Part shown: piece after piece, positions 1-6,014 of the stretch
Position numbering within the stretch: the stretch's first letter is position 1
How the letters are laid out: every line of letters starts with the position of its first letter
NCBI GenBank assembly: GCA_910583885.1
Contig: CAJUAC010000099.1
Location: 1-7,535 of the forward strand
DNA length: 7,535 nt
Direction: 5' to 3'
Source: an uncultured Oscillospiraceae bacterium
GTDB taxonomy: Bacteria; Bacillota; Clostridia; Oscillospirales; Oscillospiraceae
Translations under genes and position numbers: made by a program
The notes under the pieces: generated by a model
The model's database searches: none
Told to the model about the DNA's origin: nothing
Seen by the model: the letters and a program-made list of their open reading frames with translations, nothing else

Positions 1-1300
1 TGGCGCCCACGGTGCCGTCGCCGCCCAGGCCCCAGAACTTGCACTCGATGGTGCCCTCTGCGGCGGTGTTGGGGGCCTCCTTCTCCGGCAGGGAGAGGTT
101 GGTGACGTCGTCCACGATGCCGATGGTGAACTGACGGCGGGGGTTGTCCAGCTTCAGCTCCTCATAGACGGCAAACACGCTGGAGGGAGGGGTATCCTTG
201 GAACCCAGGCCGTAGCGGCCGCCGATGACCTGTACGTCGTTCTTGCCGGCGTTGGCCAGGGCGGAGACCACGTCCAGATACAGGGGCTCGCCCAGAGCGC
301 CGGGCTCCTTGGTGCGGTCGAGGACCGCGATCTTCTTGGCCGTAGCGGGGATGGCCGCGAGGAGCTTGTCGGCGGCGAAGGGGCGGTAGAGGCGGACCTT
401 GACCAGGCCGACCTTCTCGCCGTGGGCGTTCATGTAGTCGATGACCTCCTCGGCCACGTCGCAGATGGAGCCCATGGCGATGATGACGCGGTCCGCGTCG
501 GGAGCGCCGTAGTAGTTGAAGAGCTGGTAGTTGGTGCCCAGCTTCTCATTGATCTTGCCCATGTACTTCTCGACGACTGCGGGCAGCTCGTCGTAGTACT
601 TGTTGCAGGCCTCGCGGTGCTGGAAGAAGATGTCGCCGTTCTCATGGGAGCCGCGGGTGGAGGGGTGCTCGGGGTTCAGGGCGTGCTTGCGGAAGGCGTC
701 GACAGCCTCCATGTCACACATGTCCTTGAGGTCCTCGAAATCCCACACAGCCACCTTCTGGATCTCGTGGGAGGTACGGAAGCCGTCAAAGAAGTTGATG
801 AAAGGAACCTTGCCGGAGATGGCGGCCAGATGGGCCACGGGGGACAGATCCATGACCTCCTGCACGTTGCCCTCAGCCAGCATGGCGAAGCCGGTCTGGC
901 GGCAGGCCATGACGTCGGAGTGGTCGCCGAAGATGTTCAGCGCATGGGTGGAGACCGTGCGGGCAGAGACGTGGAAGACGGTGGGCAGCTGCTCGGCCGC
1001 GATCTTGTACATGTTGGGGATCATCAGCAGCAGGCCCTGGGAAGCGGTATAGGTGCTGGTGAGGGCACCGGCGCCCAGGGAGCCGTGGACCGCGCCGGCG
1101 GCGCCGGCCTCGGACTGCATCTCCACCACCTTCACCTGGGTGCCGAAGATGTTCTTCAGGCCGTTGGCGGACCACTGGTCAACCAGGTCGGCCATGGGGC
1201 TGGACGGGGTGATCGGGTAGATCGCCGCAACCTCGGAAAACGCATAGGAAACATGCGCCGCCGCGTTGTTGCCGTCCATGGACTTGAATTTTCTTGCCAT
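1..1300 (-). CDS. nifJ: Pyruvate:ferredoxin (flavodoxin) oxidoreductase, N-terminal part
   Basis: This enzyme oxidises pyruvate with CoA to acetyl-CoA and CO2, passing electrons to ferredoxin or flavodoxin in the cytoplasm of anaerobes. The window holds 433 codons; the family is about 1,170-1,200 residues, so the cofactor-rich C-terminal two thirds lie beyond the left edge. The start ATG (1298-1300) follows AGGAGG (1310-1315) by 9 nt. Domain I begins MARKFKSMDGN and carries YPITPSSPMA at residues 28-37. Thr31, Glu64 (in MQSEAGAAGA) and Arg114 (in SARTVSTHA) fall at the same numbers as the thiamine-diphosphate and substrate residues I recall from the Desulfovibrio africanus enzyme. Domain II contains DRTKEPGALGEPLY at 328-341 and GGRYGLGSKD. 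The fragment ends in GLGGDGTVGA, the start of domain III, where the usual form is GLGSDGTVGA. It has its own promoter and is separated from flagellin by a terminator, so it is a separate transcription unit. There is no frameshift. The family assignment is very secure; the symbol could equally be por. Confidence 0.97.
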   Translation of the reverse strand, partial: MARKFKSMDGNNAAAHVSYAFSEVAAIYPITPSSPMADLVDQWSANGLKNIFGTQVKVVEMQSEAGAAGAVHGSLGAGALTSTYTASQGLLLMIPNMYKIAAEQLPTVFHVSARTVSTHALNIFGDHSDVMACRQTGFAMLAEGNVQEVMDLSPVAHLAAISGKVPFINFFDGFRTSHEIQKVAVWDFEDLKDMCDMEAVDAFRKHALNPEHPSTRGSHENGDIFFQHREACNKYYDELPAVVEKYMGKINEKLGTNYQLFNYYGAPDADRVIIAMGSICDVAEEVIDYMNAHGEKVGLVKVRLYRPFAADKLLAAIPATAKKIAVLDRTKEPGALGEPLYLDVVSALANAGKNDVQVIGGRYGLGSKDTPPSSVFAVYEELKLDNPRRQFTIGIVDDVTNLSLPEKEAPNTAAEGTIECKFWGLGGDGTVGA

Positions 1301-1370
1301 ACAATAGCTCCTCCTGAATATTTGATACTGCTATGGTGTGAATACACAGCAAGGTACTCATACAGTGATT

Positions 1371-1399
1371 AATATAGCACAAACTTTCCGGCCTGTAAA
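1371..1399 (-). promoter_or_regulatory. Extended -10 promoter of nifJ
   Basis: On the minus strand there is a -35 TTTACA (1394-1399), a 17-nt spacer and a -10 TATATT (1371-1376). The -10 is preceded by TGC, which gives an extended -10 (TGnTATATT). The predicted start of transcription is near 1364, leaving a leader of about 64 nt before the nifJ ATG. The element lies downstream of the flagellin terminator, so it drives nifJ independently. The assignment rests on consensus match and placement only. Confidence 0.75.
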
Positions 1400-1515
1400 T
1401 GTTATGTTTGGCCCATTTCACGGAAATTTTTCTTTTTCTCCGGAATGGCAGAAAACGGGTAAAATTTTTGGCGGTTTTTTCAGGCTTGACATCTGCCCAG
1501 GCCATGGCAGCACAT

Positions 1516-1545
1516 AAAAAAGGGGCGGGCCCGCTGGCCCGCCCC
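1516..1545 (-). terminator. Rho-independent terminator of the flagellin gene
   Basis: A perfect 10-bp GC stem (1522-1531 pairs with 1536-1545; arm GGGGCGGGCC) has a 4-nt loop. In the minus direction it is followed by six T (1521-1516). It sits about 90 nt after the flagellin stop and upstream of the nifJ promoter, so it ends the flagellin transcript. Confidence 0.93.
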
Positions 1546-1559
1546 CGTGCTTGGTGGTC

Positions 1560-1600
1560 ATCCTTTTTCTTGGAAGAAAAAGGATCAAAAAGAACCTTTT
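1560..1600 (+). repeat. A/T-rich hairpin repeat, copy 1
   Basis: The hairpin has arms of 12 bases (1560-1571 and 1574-1585, ATCCTTTTTCTT and its complement) around GG, then a tail CAAAAAGAACC. The same layout occurs in reverse orientation at 7051-7093: ATYCTTTTTYC arm, complementary arm, then CAAAAA(A)GAAC. A smaller 7-bp hairpin (1603-1609 with 1614-1620, GAAAAGC/GCTTTTC) adjoins it. It sits between the flagellin stop codon and the GC-rich terminator. It may be a dispersed non-coding repeat or an extra 3'-end hairpin of the flagellin mRNA; the sequence alone does not say which. Confidence 0.6.
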
Positions 1601-1635
1601 GCGAAAAGCTGCCGCTTTTCTTAGCTTTTTGGGAA

Positions 1636-3306
1636 TTAGCCCAGCAGCTGGAGCACGCCCTGAGGCACCTGGTTCGCCTGGGCCAGCATGGCCTGGGCGG
1701 ACTGCACCAGGATGTTGTTCTTGACGTAGCTCATCATTTCCTCAGCAACGTCGGTGTCGCGGATGGTAGACTCAGCGTCCTGGATGTTCTCAGCCATCAC
1801 GGACAGGTTGTTCTGGGTGTGCTCCAGACGGTTCTGGACAGCGCCCAGGTCACCACGGACGGAGGAAACCTGGTTAATCGCGTCCTTGATGGTATTAATG
1901 GCAGCGGCAGCGCCTACCTGGTTGCCGATGTTCACACCGTCAATGCCCAGGGCCCTGGTGTGCATATCGCCAATGACAACCTTCATCTGGTTGAAGGAGT
2001 CGGGGGTATCACCAATCTGGAGGGTCAGGCCGCCCTTGCCGCCAGTGGACTCCGCGCCCTTCAGGGACAGATACGTGCCAGTAGTACCCGGGGTGAACAC
2101 ACCTGTCGCAACATTTCCTTCCTTTGTCTCCAGGCCAGTGGCAGCATTCACCTTGGAAGCCATTGCCTTAACATCTCCATTCGCGATAGTACCACCAGCT
2201 GCAATGACATAGTTATTGCCAATCCCAGCTTCATTGAGCATCTTAATCTGGTCATCGCTGAGGGTCGTACCGTTTTTGATAAGGACGAACTTCTCACCGT
2301 TGATCTCGAAGGTGGCGTCCTCCAGGGTCTTCGCATCACCGTCCCAAATGGTCGCCTTGCTGAGGTCAACAGCTTCATACTCGTCCGCGGGAGCTGTAGT
2401 GACATCCATAGCATTCGCTGTAGCGGACACGGCTCCAGTCGCTGCGGTTGTCTCAGAATAAGCGATCTTGCTCACCCGCAACGTATCAGCACCAGAAGAT
2501 TTCGCGGTGAACTCGAGTTTATTGGTAGCGTTAGCTACTGTGAAATTCTCCTTCACAGTACTGTTGTTCTTGAGCTGATCCAAAACAGCCCCGCTAATTT
2601 CGGCAGCCGTTGCGCCAGCAGCTGCCAATTTATATTCCTTGCCATCCTGGGCGATCAGCTTATGGTTCGTCCCGTCAGTGGAGAGAGTAAACTCCATATT
2701 GATGGTCTCCACAACATTCCCGTCCTTGTCAGAAATGTCAAAACCAACATTGATCTTATCACCATTAGTATTCACACCCGCAGCGGCAAAGGCGGTGTTC
2801 ATTGTGAACTTACCGGTTGTCGCCTCAACAGTTGTGGTATCCAGGGTGCAGACAGCAGAGCCGCCATTGGCGCCGCCGCCCGACTGGGAGCCGTCCAGGA
2901 GCTTGATGCCGTTGAAGTTGGCGGAGTCGGCGATACGGTTGATTTCGTCCTTCAGGGCGGTGACTTCCTTCTGGAGGTTCTCACGGTCAACCTCGTCCTG
3001 ATAGGTGCCGTTGGCGGACTGGGTGGCCAGGTAGTCCATGCGGTTGAGCATGTCCTGGATTTCCTGCATGGCGCCCTCGGCGGTCTTCACCAAGGAGACG
3101 CCGTCCTTGACGTTCTTCTGGGCGGCGTTCAGGCCGGTGATCTGGGCACGCATCTTCTCGGAAATGGCCAGGCCGGCGGCGTCATCACCGGCGCGGTTGA
3201 TCTTGTAACCGGAAGACAGCTTCTCCAGGTTGCCGCTCAGGGCCTTGCTGTTGTTGTTGTAGTTGCGGTAGGCATTCATAGCCATAATATTGTGCTGAAT
3301 ACGCAT
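1636..3306 (-). CDS. Flagellin, filament subunit
   Basis: This is the structural protein of the flagellar filament, exported through the flagellar type III apparatus and polymerised outside the cell. It has 556 residues, longer than the ~270-400 of minimal Firmicutes flagellins, because of a large central domain. Residues 1-140 are the conserved D0/D1 N-terminus: MRIQHNIMAMNA, then LEKLSSGYKINRAGDDAAG at 27-45, and ATQSANGTY near 94-102. Residues from about 455 to 556 are the C-terminal D1/D0, with RGDLGAVQNRLEHTQNNL and an end VPQGVLQLLG typical of flagellins. The middle (about 145-450) is the surface-exposed variable part and matches nothing I can name. One cysteine (Cys153) lies at the start of the variable part. 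The start ATG (3304-3306) follows AAGGAG (3315-3320) by 8 nt. The gene is monocistronic, with its own leader and terminator. The symbol could be fliC or hag, so I leave it blank. Confidence 0.98.
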   Translation of the reverse strand: MRIQHNIMAMNAYRNYNNNSKALSGNLEKLSSGYKINRAGDDAAGLAISEKMRAQITGLNAAQKNVKDGVSLVKTAEGAMQEIQDMLNRMDYLATQSANGTYQDEVDRENLQKEVTALKDEINRIADSANFNGIKLLDGSQSGGGANGGSAVCTLDTTTVEATTGKFTMNTAFAAAGVNTNGDKINVGFDISDKDGNVVETINMEFTLSTDGTNHKLIAQDGKEYKLAAAGATAAEISGAVLDQLKNNSTVKENFTVANATNKLEFTAKSSGADTLRVSKIAYSETTAATGAVSATANAMDVTTAPADEYEAVDLSKATIWDGDAKTLEDATFEINGEKFVLIKNGTTLSDDQIKMLNEAGIGNNYVIAAGGTIANGDVKAMASKVNAATGLETKEGNVATGVFTPGTTGTYLSLKGAESTGGKGGLTLQIGDTPDSFNQMKVVIGDMHTRALGIDGVNIGNQVGAAAAINTIKDAINQVSSVRGDLGAVQNRLEHTQNNLSVMAENIQDAESTIRDTDVAEEMMSYVKNNILVQSAQAMLAQANQVPQGVLQLLG

Positions 3307-3329
3307 AATGTTATCTCCTTATACATGTC

Positions 3330-3351
3330 ACAGGCAGTTCCTTCCGCCTGT
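3330..3351 (-). promoter_or_regulatory. Leader hairpin with GGA loop, possible CsrA site for flagellin
   Basis: In the minus-strand leader, ACAGGC (3351-3346) pairs with GCCTGT (3335-3330) around the loop GGAAGGAACT. The hairpin ends 9 nt before the AAGGAG ribosome binding site (3315-3320), which is itself a GGA site. CsrA binds GGA in hairpin loops, and in Bacillus subtilis it represses hag translation by binding the leader and the ribosome binding site. The hairpin is seen; CsrA control here is inferred. Confidence 0.4.
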
Positions 3352-3544
3352 CTTTGTGGTTGCGGCCTTGCTCCCCCACTCCGGATTGGGTTCGCTCCCG
3401 CCGCGCTGATCTATTCCAACCGGCCTGCGCTGACCGTTTGAAACCTAAATTGCCGCCTCCTGACGGGTTGGTAAAGCCTGGCACACCCAATTCCTCAAAA
3501 GATCTACCTTTCAGGACAGCTGCCCATCCTGCCTTACACGAATA

Positions 3545-3572
3545 TCATCGGCTGCATTGATGGAAAAATAAG
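3545..3572 (-). promoter_or_regulatory. Candidate sigma-28 (SigD/FliA) promoter of flagellin
   Basis: On the minus strand, GCCGATGA (3545-3552) matches 7 of 8 bases of the flagellar-sigma -10 consensus GCCGATAA. Upstream at the right spacing is TTATTTTT, which matches only 5 of 8 bases of the -35 consensus TAAAGTTT. If it is used, transcription starts near 3538 and the leader is about 230 nt long. The -10 is persuasive and the -35 is weak. I see no better sigma-A promoter nearby. Confidence 0.42.
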
Positions 3573-3864
3573 TGGCTTTTGTAAATTTTTTAAATCTCAC
3601 TCCTGTTATTTGAAAATGGATGACTTCACCAATTTTACGTCATTTCATTTCGGACACTGCTTCCAGACGAAGCAGGACGCTATGGCGGATTACGACCAGC
3701 GCCTTGCTGGGGTGTGGGAGCATTACGCAGATCAGGCAGCCGGGAGGCATACGCACGCTACGAAGCTTCCCCGTGAGCCTGGCTCCAAAATATTTAGGGA
3801 GTTGATGCTCCCATTCAGGCGGCCCTTCCAGGCCAATATCTTTATGGCAGCCATACACGCCTTC
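3573..3864. other. Intergenic stretch without a supportable gene
   Basis: About 290 bp lie between the flagellin promoter region and the sulP terminator. Two open frames overlap here on opposite strands: 101 codons on plus (3610-3915, TTG start) and 72 codons on minus (3640-3858). Neither has a ribosome binding site at a sensible distance. The plus frame runs into the sulP terminator, and neither translation resembles a family I know. The stretch may be plain spacer or the decayed remnant of a gene. Confidence 0.5.
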
Positions 3865-3909
3865 AAAAAAACGCTTGAGGGCAGACTCCTAAAAATCTGC
3901 CCTCAAGCG
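3865..3909 (-). terminator. Rho-independent terminator of the SulP transporter gene
   Basis: A perfect 14-bp stem (3872-3885 with 3896-3909; arm CGCTTGAGGGCAGA) has a 10-nt loop. In the minus direction it is followed by seven T (3871-3865). It begins 14 bp after the sulP stop codon and separates sulP from flagellin. Confidence 0.95.
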
Positions 3910-3923
3910 ATGTGATTGCGTTT

Positions 3924-5588
3924 TCAATGTTTGTCAGACTGGAGCGTGGCCGGGGCTAATTTCTCCGCCCTGGCCAGAGCCGCGTCAATGTTGGGGGCGA
4001 AATTCTCAGGCTTCACCCAGTCATACAGCCCAGATTTTTTCAGCACCGACATGGGCTGCTCGTTTACGTGTGAGAAAAGTACATAGACTCCCTGAGCCTT
4101 GCACTCATCACACAGCCTCCGCAGGCTGTTCAGCGCGGTGACATCCAGAGCGGGTACAGCCCGCATCCGCAGGATAAGTACAGTTTTTCCGGAGGTGTTC
4201 GCAATATGGGGAACCTTGTCCGCCGCACCGAAAAACAGAGGGCCAGTGAACTCATAGACCATCACATGGGATGGGACAGGCTTCAGACGCCCCTGGTCAT
4301 CCCCGGTGTCCTCCACGTACTCCCACTCCTTCACCACCGCTACATCCGCCATGCGCTTCATGAACAGCAGGCAGGCCAGGGTCAGGCCCACCACAATGGC
4401 TACCACCAGGTCAAACACCACTGTGAGGATAAATGTCACCGCCAGTACGGCGATGTCGCTCTTGGGAGATTGTTTCACTACCTTGACCACAGTGCGCCAG
4501 CCACTCATGTTATAGGCTACCTGGAACAGGATCGCGGCAATACAGGGCATGGGGATCAGGGCGGCGTAGGGCATCAGCAGCACCAGCACCAACAGCAGCA
4601 CCGCAGCGTGGACCATACCCGCTACGGGGGAGCGGCCCCCGTTTTTGATGTTAGCCGCAGTACGGGCGATAGCCCCGGTGGCCGGGATACCACCGAACAG
4701 GGCGGAGGCGGCATTGCCCACTCCCTGGGCCACCAACTCCATGTTGGAGTTGTGCCGGGCGCCGATCATCTCGTCAGCCACCACAGCGGACAGCAGAGAC
4801 TCAATGGCCGCCAGCACCGCGATGGTGAAGGCATCAGGCAGCACCGCAGCCACCGTCTCATAGGAGAAGGCAGGCAGATGGAGCTGGGGCGGGGCACTGG
4901 AGATGGTGTAGAGGTCGCCGATGGTATTCACCGGCAGGGCCAGCAGCTTCACCGCCCCCGCTGTTACCAGCACGGCGATGAGCGAGGCGGGGATCTTTTG
5001 CAGCGGCTTTGCCATGGGCCATAGGCACAGGATAGCAAGGGCCAGCACCCCCACCCCCACCGCAGCCCAGTTTACCGTGGGGAAGGTGCGGACCACCTCC
5101 TCCAGCTTCTCCATGGTCTCCACCGGGGCATGGGTAAAGGTCAGGCCAAAGAAATCCTTGAGCTGGCCGATAACGATGGTGACGGCAATACCGGCAGTGA
5201 AGCCGGCGGTGATGGTGTAGGGGATGAATTTAATCATACTGCCCAGACGCAGCAAACCCATCAAGACCAGTATAATCCCCGCCAAGATAGTGGCCACGGC
5301 CAGCCCATCCATGCCGTTCTGGGCCACAATACCCGCCACGATGGTGGCAAAGGCAGCGGTAGGACCGGCGATCTGCACCTTACTCCCGCCCAAAGCCGAG
5401 ATGAGAAAACCGGCCACGATGGCAGTATACAGCCCCTGCTCCGGGGAGACGCCGGAAGCCAGCGCCAGGGCGATGGACAGGGGCAGTGCGATAATGGCTA
5501 CGATGATCCCGGCAGTCAGATCCTTGACCAGATCCTGCCGGGAGTAGCGCTTCAGGGAATGAACAAGTTGGGGTGTCAGGTCTTTCAT
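3924..5588 (-). CDS. SulP-family inorganic anion transporter with STAS domain
   Basis: This is a cytoplasmic-membrane secondary transporter of the SulP/SLC26 family. Members carry sulfate, bicarbonate or C4-dicarboxylates, and the substrate here cannot be told from sequence. It has 554 residues, normal for the family. Residues 1 to about 410 are the membrane domain: AGIIVAIIALPLSIALALASG (26-46), VQIAGPTAAF (71-80), and the highly conserved GARHNSNMELVAQG (276-289) with FGGIPATGAIART (298-310). About residues 440-545 form the cytoplasmic STAS domain, with EFTGPLFFGAAD at 446-457. LDVTALNSL at 481-489 corresponds to the D-x-S/T loop that is phosphorylated in SpoIIAA-type STAS proteins. The start ATG (5586-5588) follows AAGGAG (5599-5604) by 10 nt. 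The gene has its own extended -10 promoter and its own terminator, so it is monocistronic. Its position after arcAB gives no secure clue to function. A bicarbonate carrier would be compatible with carbon dioxide-linked metabolism, but that is only a guess. Confidence 0.95.
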   Translation of the reverse strand: MKDLTPQLVHSLKRYSRQDLVKDLTAGIIVAIIALPLSIALALASGVSPEQGLYTAIVAGFLISALGGSKVQIAGPTAAFATIVAGIVAQNGMDGLAVATILAGIILVLMGLLRLGSMIKFIPYTITAGFTAGIAVTIVIGQLKDFFGLTFTHAPVETMEKLEEVVRTFPTVNWAAVGVGVLALAILCLWPMAKPLQKIPASLIAVLVTAGAVKLLALPVNTIGDLYTISSAPPQLHLPAFSYETVAAVLPDAFTIAVLAAIESLLSAVVADEMIGARHNSNMELVAQGVGNAASALFGGIPATGAIARTAANIKNGGRSPVAGMVHAAVLLLVLVLLMPYAALIPMPCIAAILFQVAYNMSGWRTVVKVVKQSPKSDIAVLAVTFILTVVFDLVVAIVVGLTLACLLFMKRMADVAVVKEWEYVEDTGDDQGRLKPVPSHVMVYEFTGPLFFGAADKVPHIANTSGKTVLILRMRAVPALDVTALNSLRRLCDECKAQGVYVLFSHVNEQPMSVLKKSGLYDWVKPENFAPNIDAALARAEKLAPATLQSDKH

Positions 5589-5703
5589 CGGGTTCTCTCT
5601 CCTTTTCAGACAGTTGCCCCGAAAGCAGCAGCACCGCCTCCAGGATAGGCATGTGGATCACCGGGTGTGTTCCGCATGGTCACGCAGGATAACGCTTCAA
5701 CAA

Positions 5704-5732
5704 AGTATATCACAGGATTACCTGGAACGCAA
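5704..5732 (-). promoter_or_regulatory. Extended -10 promoter of the SulP transporter gene
   Basis: On the minus strand, TTGCGT (5727-5732) and TATACT (5704-5709) are separated by exactly 17 nt. TGA directly precedes the -10, making it extended (TGnTATACT). Transcription would start near 5697, giving a leader of about 108 nt. This is the best promoter match in the arcB-sulP gap and supports sulP being transcribed apart from arcAB. Confidence 0.72.
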
Positions 5733-5945
5733 CCGCGTTTGCCCTGTTTCTGCCGATAAGAGCCCTGCGCAGACAGTCCCCCAACAAGGAGGACTTCAAA
5801 CCAGGATGCTCTCCGTGGCGGCACTGGCACTGATCTAAGCATTTTAGTATGTGTGTATCCCCAATGGAGCGGAGCACCTCGGCCGTCATCCCCTTTCCTG
5901 TATCGTTTCCCTTGGGCTTGACGAACTTGCCGCTTTTTTGACAGA
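5733..5945. other. Spacer with no gene seen
   Basis: Between the sulP promoter and the arcB-side palindrome I find no supportable gene. A plus-strand AAGGAGG (5786-5792) lies 13 nt before a 10-codon frame (5806-5838). The spacing is too long and the peptide too short to call. Short frames of 74-78 codons cross the region on both strands but have no ribosome binding sites and no recognisable product. Confidence 0.5.
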
Positions 5946-6009
5946 TGACGAAATGCGCCTCAATTTGAGGCGCATTTCGTCAGGCTGCCCCCAATCCCTC
6001 CGCCGGGGG
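5946..6009 (-). other. Long palindrome and small hairpin after arcB
   Basis: A perfect inverted repeat of 18 bases per arm (5946-5963 and 5965-5982) contains TGACGAAATGCGCCTC. Allowing a 5-nt loop, it gives a 16-bp stem. Nearer the arcB stop, CCCCC (5988-5992) can pair with GGGGG (6005-6009). In the minus direction the large hairpin is followed by CATCTG rather than a T-run, and in the plus direction by GGCTGC, so it is not a canonical intrinsic terminator either way. It may protect or process the 3' end of the arcAB mRNA, be a repeat element, or be a protein-binding palindrome. Confidence 0.55.
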
Positions 6010-6014
6010 AATGG

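Noticed and set aside
1331..1356. Partial palindrome TGTG-AATA-CACA-type sequence in the nifJ leader as a possible redox-regulator (Rex) site
   Set aside because: Only about four bases per arm match, and the sequence does not fit the Rex consensus, so it is within chance expectation.
422..1372. A 316-codon plus-strand open frame opposite nifJ
   Set aside because: The minus-strand frame is a clear pyruvate:ferredoxin oxidoreductase with catalytic residues in place. The antisense translation is low-complexity, rich in G, V, L and H, as expected from GC-biased codons read backwards.
1399..3441. A 680-codon plus-strand open frame covering the flagellin gene
   Set aside because: It is antisense to an unmistakable flagellin and its translation has no family features. 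It also runs through the flagellin terminator, promoterless 3' region and ribosome binding site. The strong codon bias of flagellin explains the lack of stops.
4206..5024. A 272-codon plus-strand open frame opposite the SulP gene
   Set aside because: It is antisense to conserved membrane-domain motifs, with a translation rich in H, Q and G that matches no known family.
5786..5838. Plus-strand AAGGAGG followed by a 10-codon frame (MLSVAALALI)
   Set aside because: The 13-nt spacing is too long, there is no plus-strand gene downstream for it to act as a leader peptide, and a frame this short is expected by chance.
5606..5842. Short open frames of 74-78 codons on both strands upstream of sulP
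   Set aside because: They overlap each other and cross the sulP promoter. They lack ribosome binding sites, and neither product is recognisable.
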